In this document: piece after piece, positions 24,757 through 32,641 of the stretch
Numbering within the stretch: position 1 is the first letter of the stretch
Layout: each line of letters opens with the position of its first letter
NCBI RefSeq assembly: GCF_009467805.1
Contig: NZ_WIAY01000001.1
Coordinates: 872,982 to 936,981, forward strand
DNA length: 64,000 nucleotides
From: Stenotrophomonas nematodicola
GTDB lineage: Bacteria > Pseudomonadota > Gammaproteobacteria > Xanthomonadales > Xanthomonadaceae
Reading direction: 5' to 3'
The notes under the pieces: model-generated
What the model saw: the letters and a program-made list of their open reading frames with translations, nothing else
Databases searched by the model: none
What the model was told of the DNA's origin: nothing
Made by a program: the position numbers and the translations under genes

Positions 24757-26946
24757 ATGTCGGGGAAACAGCCGGTCGAGGTTCTGCTACGCCCAGCGGT
24801 GGAGCTATACACCGTCGCGGCGTGTGCAGGCGCCGCGTTTCTGTGCCTGGTGGCCCCATGGTCGCTCGCGCTGAGCCCGTCGATGGGCGTCGGCAGCGCG
24901 CTGGCTTTCGGCGCTTACGGCGCGATCCGCTATCGCGATGCCCGCGTGATCCTGCGCTACCGACGCAACATCCGCCGCCTGTCGCGCTACGTGATGACGA
25001 GCAAGGACGTGCCCGTCAGCCAGCAGCGGCTTTTCATCGGGCGCGGGTTCCTGTGGGAACAAAAACACACCCATAGGCTGATGCAGACGTACCGGCCGGA
25101 GTTCCGCCGATACGTCGAGCCGACGCCTGCCTACCGGCTGGCACGGCGACTGGAGGAGCGGCTGGAGTTCGCGCCGTTCCCGCTATCCCGGCTGTCCGCG
25201 CTCACGGGCTGGGATGCTCCTTTCAACCCGGTGCGTCCGCTGCCGCCTGTGGGCGGCCTGCCACGCCTGCACGGCATCGAACCGGACGAGGTGGACGTCA
25301 GCCTTCCGCTCGGCGAGCGTGTCGGGCACTCGCTGGTGCTGGGCACCACGCGCGTGGGCAAGACGCGACTGGCCGAGTTGTTCGTGACCCAGGACATCCG
25401 CCGCAAGAGCGCTGCCGGCGAGCACGAAGTCGTGATCGTCATCGACCCCAAAGGGGATGCGGACCTCTTGAAGCGCATGTATGTCGAGGCCAAGCGCGCC
25501 GGCCGTGAAGGCGAGTTTTACATCTTCCACTTGGGCTGGCCGGAGATCAGCGCCCGCTACAACGCGGTGGGCCGATTCGGTCGCATCTCGGAAGTCGCCA
25601 CCCGTATCGCAGGGCAACTCTCCGGTGAAGGCAATAGCGCGGCCTTCAGGGAGTTCGCGTGGCGCTTCGTCAACATCATTGCTCGTGCCCTGGTGGAACT
25701 GGGACAGCGCCCGGACTACATGCTGATCCAGCGGCACGTCATCAACATCGACGCGCTGTTTATCGAGTACGCCCAGCACTACTTCGCCAAGACCGAGCCC
25801 AAGGCCTGGGAGGTGATCGTCCAGATCGAGGCCAAGCTCAACGAGAAGAACATCCCGCGCAACATGATCGGGCGAGAGAAGCGCGTGGTTGCGCTGGAGC
25901 AGTATCTCTCCCAGGCGCGCAACTACGACCCGGTGCTCGACGGACTGCGCTCGGCAGTTCGGTACGACAAGACCTACTTCGACAAGATCGTCGCGTCATT
26001 GCTGCCGTTGTTGGAAAAGCTAACCAGCGGCAAGATCGCGCAGCTCCTGGCACCGAACTATTCCGACCTGGCCGACCCGCGCCCGATCTTCGATTGGATG
26101 CAAGTCATCAGGAAGCGCGCCATCGTCTATGTGGGACTGGACGCGCTGTCCGACGCCGAGGTTGCCGCAGCGGTCGGCAACTCCATGTTCTCCGACCTGG
26201 TTTCGGTCGCGGGCCATATCTACAAGCACGGAATCGACGATGGCCTGCCAGACGCCTCGGCTGGCGCGCGCGTACCGATCAACGTCCATGCGGATGAATT
26301 CAATGAACTCATGGGTGACGAATTCGTGCCGCTTATCAACAAAGGCGGCGGCGCCGGGCTGCAAGTCACCGCGTACACGCAGACCCTCTCGGACATCGAG
26401 GCCCGCATCGGCAATCGCGCGAAAGCTGGCCAGGTGATCGGCAACTTCAACAACCTGTTCATGCTGCGCGTGCGCGAGACTGCCACTGCCGAACTGCTGA
26501 CGCGGCAGTTGCCGAAGGTCGAGGTCTATACCACTACCATCGTCTCCGGGGCAACCGACAGTTCGGACATCCGCGGCGCGACGGATTTCACGTCGAACAC
26601 CCAGGACCGCATCAGCATGTCCAGCGTGCCGATGATCGAGCCATCGCACGTAGTCGGCCTGCCAAAAGGCCAATGCTTCGCGCTGCTGCAGGGCGGCCAG
26701 CTTTGGAAGGTTCGCATGCCGCTGCCGCTACCAGACCCGGATGAAGTGATGCCGACGGACCTGCAACAACTGGCAGGGTACATGCGCCAGAGCTACAGCG
26801 AGGCTACGCAGTGGTGGGAGTTCACCAGTTCCCCGGCCTTGCAGGATGCGGCCTTGCCCGATGACCTGCTGGATGATGCTGCTCCAGCCGAGCCTGCTGC
26901 GGTGGCCACCGACACCGACCACAGTGGCGACGAGGCCGCGCCGTGA
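24757..26946 (+). CDS. traD: Type IV coupling protein TraD (SXT-type)
   Basis: A 729-residue coupling ATPase of the SXT TraD (TIGR03743) type. Two N-terminal membrane spans lie at about residues 19-60. Walker A is GTTRVGKT (196-203). A VIVIDPKGDADLLKRM segment and a Walker B-like NVHADEFNELMG follow. The C-terminus is acidic and probably binds the relaxosome. It pumps relaxase-bound ICE DNA to the secretion channel. The length is normal and no frameshift is seen. It overlaps the next gene by four bases. Confidence 0.93.
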   Translation: MSGKQPVEVLLRPAVELYTVAACAGAAFLCLVAPWSLALSPSMGVGSALAFGAYGAIRYRDARVILRYRRNIRRLSRYVMTSKDVPVSQQRLFIGRGFLWEQKHTHRLMQTYRPEFRRYVEPTPAYRLARRLEERLEFAPFPLSRLSALTGWDAPFNPVRPLPPVGGLPRLHGIEPDEVDVSLPLGERVGHSLVLGTTRVGKTRLAELFVTQDIRRKSAAGEHEVVIVIDPKGDADLLKRMYVEAKRAGREGEFYIFHLGWPEISARYNAVGRFGRISEVATRIAGQLSGEGNSAAFREFAWRFVNIIARALVELGQRPDYMLIQRHVINIDALFIEYAQHYFAKTEPKAWEVIVQIEAKLNEKNIPRNMIGREKRVVALEQYLSQARNYDPVLDGLRSAVRYDKTYFDKIVASLLPLLEKLTSGKIAQLLAPNYSDLADPRPIFDWMQVIRKRAIVYVGLDALSDAEVAAAVGNSMFSDLVSVAGHIYKHGIDDGLPDASAGARVPINVHADEFNELMGDEFVPLINKGGGAGLQVTAYTQTLSDIEARIGNRAKAGQVIGNFNNLFMLRVRETATAELLTRQLPKVEVYTTTIVSGATDSSDIRGATDFTSNTQDRISMSSVPMIEPSHVVGLPKGQCFALLQGGQLWKVRMPLPLPDPDEVMPTDLQQLAGYMRQSYSEATQWWEFTSSPALQDAALPDDLLDDAAPAEPAAVATDTDHSGDEAAP

Positions 26947-27692
26947 AGGACGCCGCCTCGACCGCGCAGCGGGAGCAGAATCAGCGCCAGGGCCTGATCG
27001 TCGGCACCATCACCTTGCCGTTTCGCTTGCTTGGAGTGCTGATCGGCTCGCTGCTGTTCTCGATCGTGGTGGAGTGCGTCGGCATGCACCTGTTCTGGAA
27101 GGACCAGGGCTGGCGCCATTCCCAGCAGATGTTGCAGTACGAGCTTGGGCATCTGTCCAACCACTTCACGCGCAGCGTGGTCGTGCAGGAGCCGGGGCGC
27201 ACGGCGCACGAGTTGGTGGATACAGGCTACGAATGGGTGTTTGTTCGCTCCGGGCTGCTGGCGCGCATGAGCCAGACCGCCGAGCGCGTCCGCGCGCCCA
27301 GCCACGAGCAGGCGCGCAACTTCCGCTACTACATCAGCCAAGCCTATGTCTGGGCCGAGAGCTACCTGATCGCCGCGGCCTTCACGACGCTGACCTTCCT
27401 AGTGCGCCTGCTGGTCCTGGTGCTCACGCTGCCACTGATCTTCACGGCTGCTTTCGTCGGTCTGATTGACGGTCTGGTGCGACGTGACGTGCGCAGGTTC
27501 GGCGCGGGCCGCGAATCCGGGTTCATCTACCACCGCGCGAAAGCCAGCCTTATGCCCCTGGCCGTGCTGCCGTGGATCACGTACCTGGCACTGCCGATCT
27601 CGGTGCATCCATTGCTGATCCTGTTGCCGAGCGCCGCCTTGCTGGGACTGGCCGTGAGCCTGACTGCGGGCAGCTTCAAGAAGTACCTCTAG
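26943..27692 (+). CDS. TIGR03747 family ICE membrane protein
   Basis: A 249-residue inner-membrane protein with several spans: about residues 19-45 (TITLPFRLLGVLIGSLLFSI), about 135-165 and two near the C-terminus (LAVLPWITYLALPI; LLILLPSAALLGLAVSL). It matches the TIGR03747 family that follows TraD in MPF_G operons. It may anchor or regulate the coupling protein. It is the last gene of operon 1. After its stop comes a 98-bp gap with the ATTGTTTG motif of operon 2. Confidence 0.85.
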   Translation: MKDAASTAQREQNQRQGLIVGTITLPFRLLGVLIGSLLFSIVVECVGMHLFWKDQGWRHSQQMLQYELGHLSNHFTRSVVVQEPGRTAHELVDTGYEWVFVRSGLLARMSQTAERVRAPSHEQARNFRYYISQAYVWAESYLIAAAFTTLTFLVRLLVLVLTLPLIFTAAFVGLIDGLVRRDVRRFGAGRESGFIYHRAKASLMPLAVLPWITYLALPISVHPLLILLPSAALLGLAVSLTAGSFKKYL

Positions 27693-27721
27693 CCGATCAA
27701 TCCGGTCATCCGCAGGTTCCT

Positions 27722-27729
27722 ATTGTTTG
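27722..27729 (+). promoter_or_regulatory. ATTGTTTG motif, conjugation operon 2
   Basis: Second copy, 61 bp before the first codon of the RAQPRD gene. The flanks differ from copies 1 and 3 (ttcctATTGTTTGcggcc), but the spacing to the start codon is nearly the same. Confidence 0.45.
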
Positions 27730-27790
27730 CGGCCTGAAACAGCCCTGATCTCCACGATCTAGCCATTGCTGATCACACAGGAATGGCGCG

Positions 27791-28174
27791 ATGTTGGCTC
27801 CGATCTGGCTGCGCGCCGCGCATCGCGGCGTGCCCACTTTTCTCGTGACGGCCCTTGTGTTGGGCCAGTCCTCGATGGCCTTGGCCGAGTCCCCAGCGCA
27901 GCGTCAGGAGCTGGTCGCAGCGCTGCGCCAACTCGACGCGCTGGAGCGCACGGTCGCCGACAGCGCCGCGCATGCCCCCATCCAGCCGGGCGAGCGCTAC
28001 CACTTCGACTACCCGAGGCTGCTGGCTGACCTGGCGCGCGTGCGCGCCGGCATCCAGGCCCATCTCACACCGTCGCGCGCCCAGCCGCGCGACCCGTCCG
28101 AATTGGCCGGCGACTACCGCACGGAGCGGGTCGTCCCGCCATCACCGCCGACGACCGCGGAGGGCAAGCCATGA
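27791..28174 (+). CDS. RAQPRD family ICE protein
   Basis: A 127-residue protein with a signal peptide (VPTFLVTALVLGQSSMALA) and the namesake-like motif near the C-terminus (SRAQPRDPSEL), which identifies the RAQPRD family (TIGR01690) of conjugation proteins. The body is helical (LVAALRQLDALERTVADSA). It is probably periplasmic, of unknown role. It opens operon 2 and overlaps the next gene by four bases. Confidence 0.9.
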   Translation: MLAPIWLRAAHRGVPTFLVTALVLGQSSMALAESPAQRQELVAALRQLDALERTVADSAAHAPIQPGERYHFDYPRLLADLARVRAGIQAHLTPSRAQPRDPSELAGDYRTERVVPPSPPTTAEGKP

Positions 28175-28404
28175 ACGGCGCCCAGGTCTCGGCATTTCAA
28201 GCCAACAGCGGCATCGCACCTTCAGCGATGGCGACCGTCCTGGTCGGCGTCGTGTTCGCGGTCCTGCTCGTCTGGGGCGTCTGGGCCATGCGAACGGCCT
28301 ACGTGGGGTGGTCCGAGAGCCGCCTCAACCAGCGCCAGTTCCTCGGCGTCTGCATCCGATTCGTCGCGATGTACCTCGTCCTGACTTTCTTCCTCCTCTC
28401 CTGA
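28171..28404 (+). CDS. TIGR03758 (PFL_4701) family ICE membrane protein
   Basis: A 77-residue protein with two membrane spans (about 20-42, MATVLVGVVFAVLLVWGVW, and about 58-77, FVAMYLVLTFFLLS). It fits the small TIGR03758 family between RAQPRD and the pilin-like gene. Likely a component of the inner-membrane platform or a pilin-related peptide. The start overlaps the previous stop (ATGA). Confidence 0.85.
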   Translation: MNGAQVSAFQANSGIAPSAMATVLVGVVFAVLLVWGVWAMRTAYVGWSESRLNQRQFLGVCIRFVAMYLVLTFFLLS

Positions 28405-28414
28405 CCTGAAAGGC

Positions 28415-28780
28415 ATGACCATGCAAAACCGCATCCTCAATTCCCGTCTTGCCCAGCGCGCCGCCGTGGCCCTGGGCGCCGCTGCGCTGCCCGTGCTGTC
28501 GTTCGCGCAGGGTCTGCCGCAATTGGAGAACCCGACCCGCGGCACGGGCAACGGCATCATGGAAACGATCCGCAACTACGGCTACGACATCATCATGCTC
28601 GTAGCCCTGCTGGTGGTGGCGTCGATGTTCATCGGCGTGTGCTACCACGCTTACGGGACCTACGCGGAAATCCACACAGGCCGCAAGACGTGGGGCCAGT
28701 TCGGCCTCACGGTCGCCATCGGCGCCGTCCTGCTCGTGATCGGCATCTGGCTGCTCACCGAAGCCACCGGCATCCTGTAA
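28415..28780 (+). CDS. TIGR03745 family ICE membrane protein (pilin-like)
   Basis: A 121-residue protein with a signal sequence ending near SFAQG and two membrane spans (IIMLVALLVVASMFIGVCY; LTVAIGAVLLVIGIWLL). This is the topology of VirB2/TraA-like pilins, and the protein matches the TIGR03745 family in the expected place. It is probably the major pilus subunit precursor. Two ATGs are close (28415 and 28421). The second is better spaced from the GAAAGG site. Confidence 0.82.
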   Translation: MTMQNRILNSRLAQRAAVALGAAALPVLSFAQGLPQLENPTRGTGNGIMETIRNYGYDIIMLVALLVVASMFIGVCYHAYGTYAEIHTGRKTWGQFGLTVAIGAVLLVIGIWLLTEATGIL

Positions 28781-28792
28781 GGCGAGGCCGGT

Positions 28793-29191
28793 ATGTCTGA
28801 GCAGCAGCACGTCCGTGCGGACGGGACCGTGACGTTCCTTCCGCACCGGCTCAACCGCCACCCCGTTGTCGTGCGCGGCCTCACCGCCGACGAGCTGTGG
28901 ATCTGCTGCGGCTTGTCCGGCGCCGCCGGCCTGCTGGTCGGCGCGCCGCTGTCGTGGGTGTTCCGCACGATCGCGCTAGCTCCCACGTTCGTCGTCCTGG
29001 GCGTGGCCTTGGGCGTGTTCATCGGCGGCGGCATTCTTCGCCGCCTCAAACGCGGGCGTCCCGACACCTGGCTGTATCGGCAACTGCAATGGCGCATTGC
29101 GACACGTCATCCACTGATGGCGGGTTGGGTGGGCGGCCATGTGCTGATCTCGCGTTCCGGCTTCTGGACCACCCGAAGGAGCGCGCGATGA
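28793..29191 (+). CDS. TIGR03750 family conjugation protein (VirB3/TraL-like)
   Basis: A 132-residue protein with two adjacent membrane spans in the middle (LSGAAGLLVGAPLSWVF; APTFVVLGVALGVFIGGGIL) flanked by basic residues. It matches TIGR03750, the VirB3/TraL-like inner-membrane component that works with the VirB4 ATPase. It overlaps the next gene by four bases. Confidence 0.85.
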   Translation: MSEQQHVRADGTVTFLPHRLNRHPVVVRGLTADELWICCGLSGAAGLLVGAPLSWVFRTIALAPTFVVLGVALGVFIGGGILRRLKRGRPDTWLYRQLQWRIATRHPLMAGWVGGHVLISRSGFWTTRRSAR

Positions 29192-29877
29192 GCCGCTTCA
29201 AGAACGAGATCACCCACCTGCAGGCGCACATCAAGACGCTTCGCCTGGGGGCTGGCGCCCTGGTCATCGTCGCCCTGGTCATGGGCGGCGGCTGGTGGAG
29301 CGCTCCGCGCGATCTGACCATCCACGTTCCGCCTGACCTGCGCTCCGGCAGTACCAGGAAGTGGTGGGAAGTGCCGCCCGAATCGGTCTATGCGTTCACG
29401 TTCTACGTGTTCCAGACGCTCAACCGCTGGCCGACGAATGGCGAAGAGGACTACGCGCGCAACCTCCACACGCTCTCGCCGTATCTCACCCCGTCCTGCC
29501 AGGCCTTCCTTCGCGCGGACTACGACTACCGCCGCAGCACGGGCGAGCTGCGCCAGCGCGTGCGCGGGATTTATGAAATCCCCGGCCGCGGCTACGGCGA
29601 CGACCCTACGGCGCGCGTGCGCGTGGTCTCCGACCGCGACTGGGTGGTGACGCTGGACATCACCGCCGACGAGTACTACGGCGCCGAGCAAGTCAAGCGC
29701 GCTCTGGTGCGCTATCCAGTGAAGGTCACGCGGGTGGACGTCGATCCTGCCCGCAACCCGTTCGGCCTGGCGCTCGACTGCTATGAGGGCGCGCCCCAGC
29801 GCATCAGCACGCCGGAGCCAACGCGCCCGGCGTCTGGCGGCCTGTCTCCGCAAGCGCCCCAAGGAGAAACCCCATGA
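29188..29877 (+). CDS. PFL_4703 (TIGR03746) family ICE protein (VirB8/TraE-like)
   Basis: A 229-residue inner-membrane protein with one N-terminal span (about 21-37, GALVIVALVMGGGWW) and a periplasmic VirB8-like domain (YAFTFYVFQTLNRWPTNG; the beta-rich YPVKVTRVDVDPARNPFGLAL). It is the assembly factor of the channel core. ATG 29188 overlaps the previous stop. It ends with a Pro-rich tail and overlaps the next gene by four bases. Confidence 0.88.
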   Translation: MSRFKNEITHLQAHIKTLRLGAGALVIVALVMGGGWWSAPRDLTIHVPPDLRSGSTRKWWEVPPESVYAFTFYVFQTLNRWPTNGEEDYARNLHTLSPYLTPSCQAFLRADYDYRRSTGELRQRVRGIYEIPGRGYGDDPTARVRVVSDRDWVVTLDITADEYYGAEQVKRALVRYPVKVTRVDVDPARNPFGLALDCYEGAPQRISTPEPTRPASGGLSPQAPQGETP

Positions 29878-30800
29878 AGCATCCTGTACTCACGCTGCTG
29901 GGGCTGTTGGCCGTGGCCGCCGCTCCTGCTGTCCAGGCAGTGGAGATCCTGCGCTGGGAACGTATGCCGTTGGCGGTGCCGCTGAAGGTCGGCCACGAGC
30001 GCATCGTGTTCATCGACCGCAACGTCCGCGTGGGCGTACCTGCGGGCGTCGGCGAGCGCCTACGGGTGCAGAGCGCGGGCGGCGCGGTGTACCTGCGCGC
30101 CAGCGAGCCGATCGAGCCCACGCGGCTGCAATTGCAGGACGCCGACACGGGCGCGCTGATCCTGCTGGACATTGCGGCGGAGCCAGCCAAGGACGGCGAA
30201 GCCGAGCTGGAACCAGTGCGCATCGTCGAGGGCAACAGCACCCCGGCGCGCTATGGCGATCAGCCCGGCGATGACAACGAAGCTCCGGCGCGCGCCCAGG
30301 ACCAGGCCGGCGCGCGAGCGGCGCGACGCGAGACCCCGGTGTCGGTTGTCCTGACGCGCTTTGCCGCACAGAACCTCTACGCGCCGCTACGCACCGTGGA
30401 GCCGCTGCCGAGCGTCATGCGGGTGAACCTGCGCCGTGACCTCGACCTCGGCACGCTGATGCCGACGCTGCCCGTGCGCGCGGTCGCGCTCGCGTCATGG
30501 CGTCTGGAAGACCAGTGGGTGACCGCCGTGCGCCTGACCAACAGCAGCAGCGGCTGGATCACCCTGGACCCGCGCGTGCTGCAAGGCGATTTCCTCACCG
30601 CCACCTTCCAACACGAGGCGCTTGGCCCGCGCGGGACGCCCGAGGACACGACCGTTCTGTACCTGGTGACGCGCGGGCGTGGCCTTGCGCAATCGCTGCT
30701 ACCAGCGGTCAACCGCTTCGACCCGGCCGTGCATCTCCCGCAACCGGAAGCCGGTTCCCAGGATGGCACCGACCGCAAGGAGGTCCGCCATGCGCAGTAA
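29874..30800 (+). CDS. TIGR03749 family ICE protein (VirB9/TraK-like)
   Basis: A 308-residue exported protein (signal LLGLLAVAAAPAVQA) of the TIGR03749 family, the TraK/VirB9-like component of the core complex. Strand-rich N-terminal region (EILRWERMPLAVPLKVGHE), a charged linker at about residues 120-155 and a C-terminal beta domain (WVTAVRLTNSSSGWITLDP). It overlaps the next gene by 11 bases. It probably bridges the outer-membrane pore and TraB. Confidence 0.88.
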   Translation: MKHPVLTLLGLLAVAAAPAVQAVEILRWERMPLAVPLKVGHERIVFIDRNVRVGVPAGVGERLRVQSAGGAVYLRASEPIEPTRLQLQDADTGALILLDIAAEPAKDGEAELEPVRIVEGNSTPARYGDQPGDDNEAPARAQDQAGARAARRETPVSVVLTRFAAQNLYAPLRTVEPLPSVMRVNLRRDLDLGTLMPTLPVRAVALASWRLEDQWVTAVRLTNSSSGWITLDPRVLQGDFLTATFQHEALGPRGTPEDTTVLYLVTRGRGLAQSLLPAVNRFDPAVHLPQPEAGSQDGTDRKEVRHAQ

Positions 30801-32220
30801 TGGACTCCTGAAGTGGCTGATGATCCCGGTTGCCGTGCTGGTGCTGTTCGTCGCCATCCGGCTGTTCTCGGGAGGCAGCACTTCGGCACCACCGACCGCG
30901 GATGCCGGCGCCAAGCTCACGCCAGCGGAAATGAAGGCGCTGGGCATCGAGGGCGATACCCCGCGCGACACCGTGGCGACGCTCGTTGCCCAAGTGAAGC
31001 AGTTGCGCACCGAGCTTCAGACCGCGCTCTCGGACAACAAATCCCAGCGCGAAGAAAACCAGCGACTGCGCCAGCGCGAGAACTCCATTGACCAGCGCAT
31101 CAATTCGGCCCTCGACTCCGAGCGCACCAACCTGCGTCGCGACCAAGAGCAGGCAGCCAGCGCGCGTCAGCAGACCGAAGGGCTGCTGGCCGACCTGCAA
31201 CGGCGCCTGGACAGTATCGGCGGACGTGGCGGCGGCCATGCCGACCTGCCGGTGGGTCTGGGGCTGCGTGACGGCGACGAGGCCGGCATGGAAGGCGGCG
31301 TGCGCTGGGTCGAACCCGACGATGCGAGGAAAGCCGAGGGGCGCAACAGCAGTCGTGGCACGGGTAGCGGCATGAGCTTCCCGACGAGCTTCGGCCCCGC
31401 GCAGAGCACGTTGGAAACCACGGCGGAAACCGTGGCGAACGCGGGCGCACGCGCCGCAGGCGTGAAGAGCGCCAAGGCGGTCTATACCGTACCGACCAAT
31501 TCGACGCTGATGGGGTCGGTGGCGATGACGGCGCTGATCGGCCGCGTGCCGATCGACGGAACCGTCAACGATCCGTACCCCTTCAAGGTGTTGGTCGGAT
31601 CGGACAACCTGACCGCCAATGGCATCGACATTCCCGACGTGGCCGGTGCCGTGTTCAGCGGCACCGCATCGGGCGACTGGACGCTCTCGTGCGTGCGCGG
31701 CCAGGTACGCAGCATCACCTTCGTCTTCCACGACGGCACGATCCGCACCATCCCCGAAGACCGCGACGGCAACCAGCAAAACAACCAGCAGCAGAACTCT
31801 CAAAGTGGAGGCCTGGGCTGGATCAGCGACCCATACGGCATTCCCTGCGTCAGCGGGGAGCGGCGCAGCAACGCCCAGCAGTACCTTGGCTCGCAAGCCC
31901 TGATTACCGCCGCCGGTGCCGGCGTCGCCTCGCTGATCGACAGCGACAGCGGCCAGATGTCCTACGTCGGCGCCGACGGCTCCATCGGCAGCGTCGGTAT
32001 CTCGGGCAATGAAGCCGTGGGCCGCATCCTGGCCGGTGGCGTGCGCGACATGGCCGACTGGGTGAACAAGCTGTACGGCCAGGCGTTCGCCGCTGTCTAT
32101 GTCCAGCCCGGCGCGAAGGTCGCCGTCCACCTCGAAAAGCCGCTCGCCATCGACTTCGATCCCGAAGGCCGCAAGGTCGATCACCGCGCAGGAGAAAGCC
32201 ATGCTCTCGAACTTGAATAA
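30790..32220 (+). CDS. TIGR03752 family ICE protein (VirB10/TraB-like)
   Basis: A 476-residue core-complex scaffold. One N-terminal membrane span (LMIPVAVLVLFVAIRLF), a periplasmic coiled coil (about residues 60-140, rich in Glu/Arg/Gln), then a C-terminal VirB10-like beta-barrel domain with AVYTVPTNSTLMGSVAMTAL and FAAVYVQPGAKVAVHLEKP. It matches TIGR03752. It spans both membranes and senses ATP energy to open the channel. ATG 30790 lies inside the end of the preceding gene, and its own end overlaps the lipoprotein gene by 20 bases. Confidence 0.9.
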   Translation: MRSNGLLKWLMIPVAVLVLFVAIRLFSGGSTSAPPTADAGAKLTPAEMKALGIEGDTPRDTVATLVAQVKQLRTELQTALSDNKSQREENQRLRQRENSIDQRINSALDSERTNLRRDQEQAASARQQTEGLLADLQRRLDSIGGRGGGHADLPVGLGLRDGDEAGMEGGVRWVEPDDARKAEGRNSSRGTGSGMSFPTSFGPAQSTLETTAETVANAGARAAGVKSAKAVYTVPTNSTLMGSVAMTALIGRVPIDGTVNDPYPFKVLVGSDNLTANGIDIPDVAGAVFSGTASGDWTLSCVRGQVRSITFVFHDGTIRTIPEDRDGNQQNNQQQNSQSGGLGWISDPYGIPCVSGERRSNAQQYLGSQALITAAGAGVASLIDSDSGQMSYVGADGSIGSVGISGNEAVGRILAGGVRDMADWVNKLYGQAFAAVYVQPGAKVAVHLEKPLAIDFDPEGRKVDHRAGESHALELE

Positions 32221-32641
32221 GGCCCTGGCGCTGGCCCTCGCCGTCGCGGTGCTCGGCGGCTGTGCCACCAGCAAGGAAAAGCTGCTCCCCCACGGCGACA
32301 GCACGATGATGGACATCTGGCAGCAGAACGCCGGTGACGGGGGTGGTGGCGCCGGCCAGGTGGCGCGCAGGCAATTGCTCGATGCACGCCAGAGCCTGCG
32401 CCGGACGCTGACCGAGGCCGACGTGGAGGCCGCGCCCACCGAGCAGATGCGCTACACGCGCACGGCGCGCAACGAGGTCTATCGCCAGTTCCACCGCCTG
32501 CCGAACCCCGATCTTGTCATGTATGTGTACCCGCACCTGGCGGGCACCGATCCCGTGCCGGTTCCGGGCTACACGACGGTCTTTCCCCTGTACCAGCGTG
32601 TGCAGTACGCCATGCCGGGCGAGCGCGTGGAGGACTACTGA
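32201..32641 (+). CDS. TIGR03751 family conjugation lipoprotein (TraV-like)
   Basis: A 146-residue lipoprotein with signal ALALALAVAVLGGCAT (lipobox LGGC). It matches TIGR03751, the VirB7/TraV-like lipoprotein that anchors the core complex in the outer membrane. The C-terminal half has LPNPDLVMYVYPHLAGTDPV and YTTVFPLYQRVQYAMPG. GGAGAAA precedes ATG 32201. The stop overlaps the TraC start by one base (TGATG). Confidence 0.88.
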   Translation: MLSNLNKALALALAVAVLGGCATSKEKLLPHGDSTMMDIWQQNAGDGGGGAGQVARRQLLDARQSLRRTLTEADVEAAPTEQMRYTRTARNEVYRQFHRLPNPDLVMYVYPHLAGTDPVPVPGYTTVFPLYQRVQYAMPGERVEDY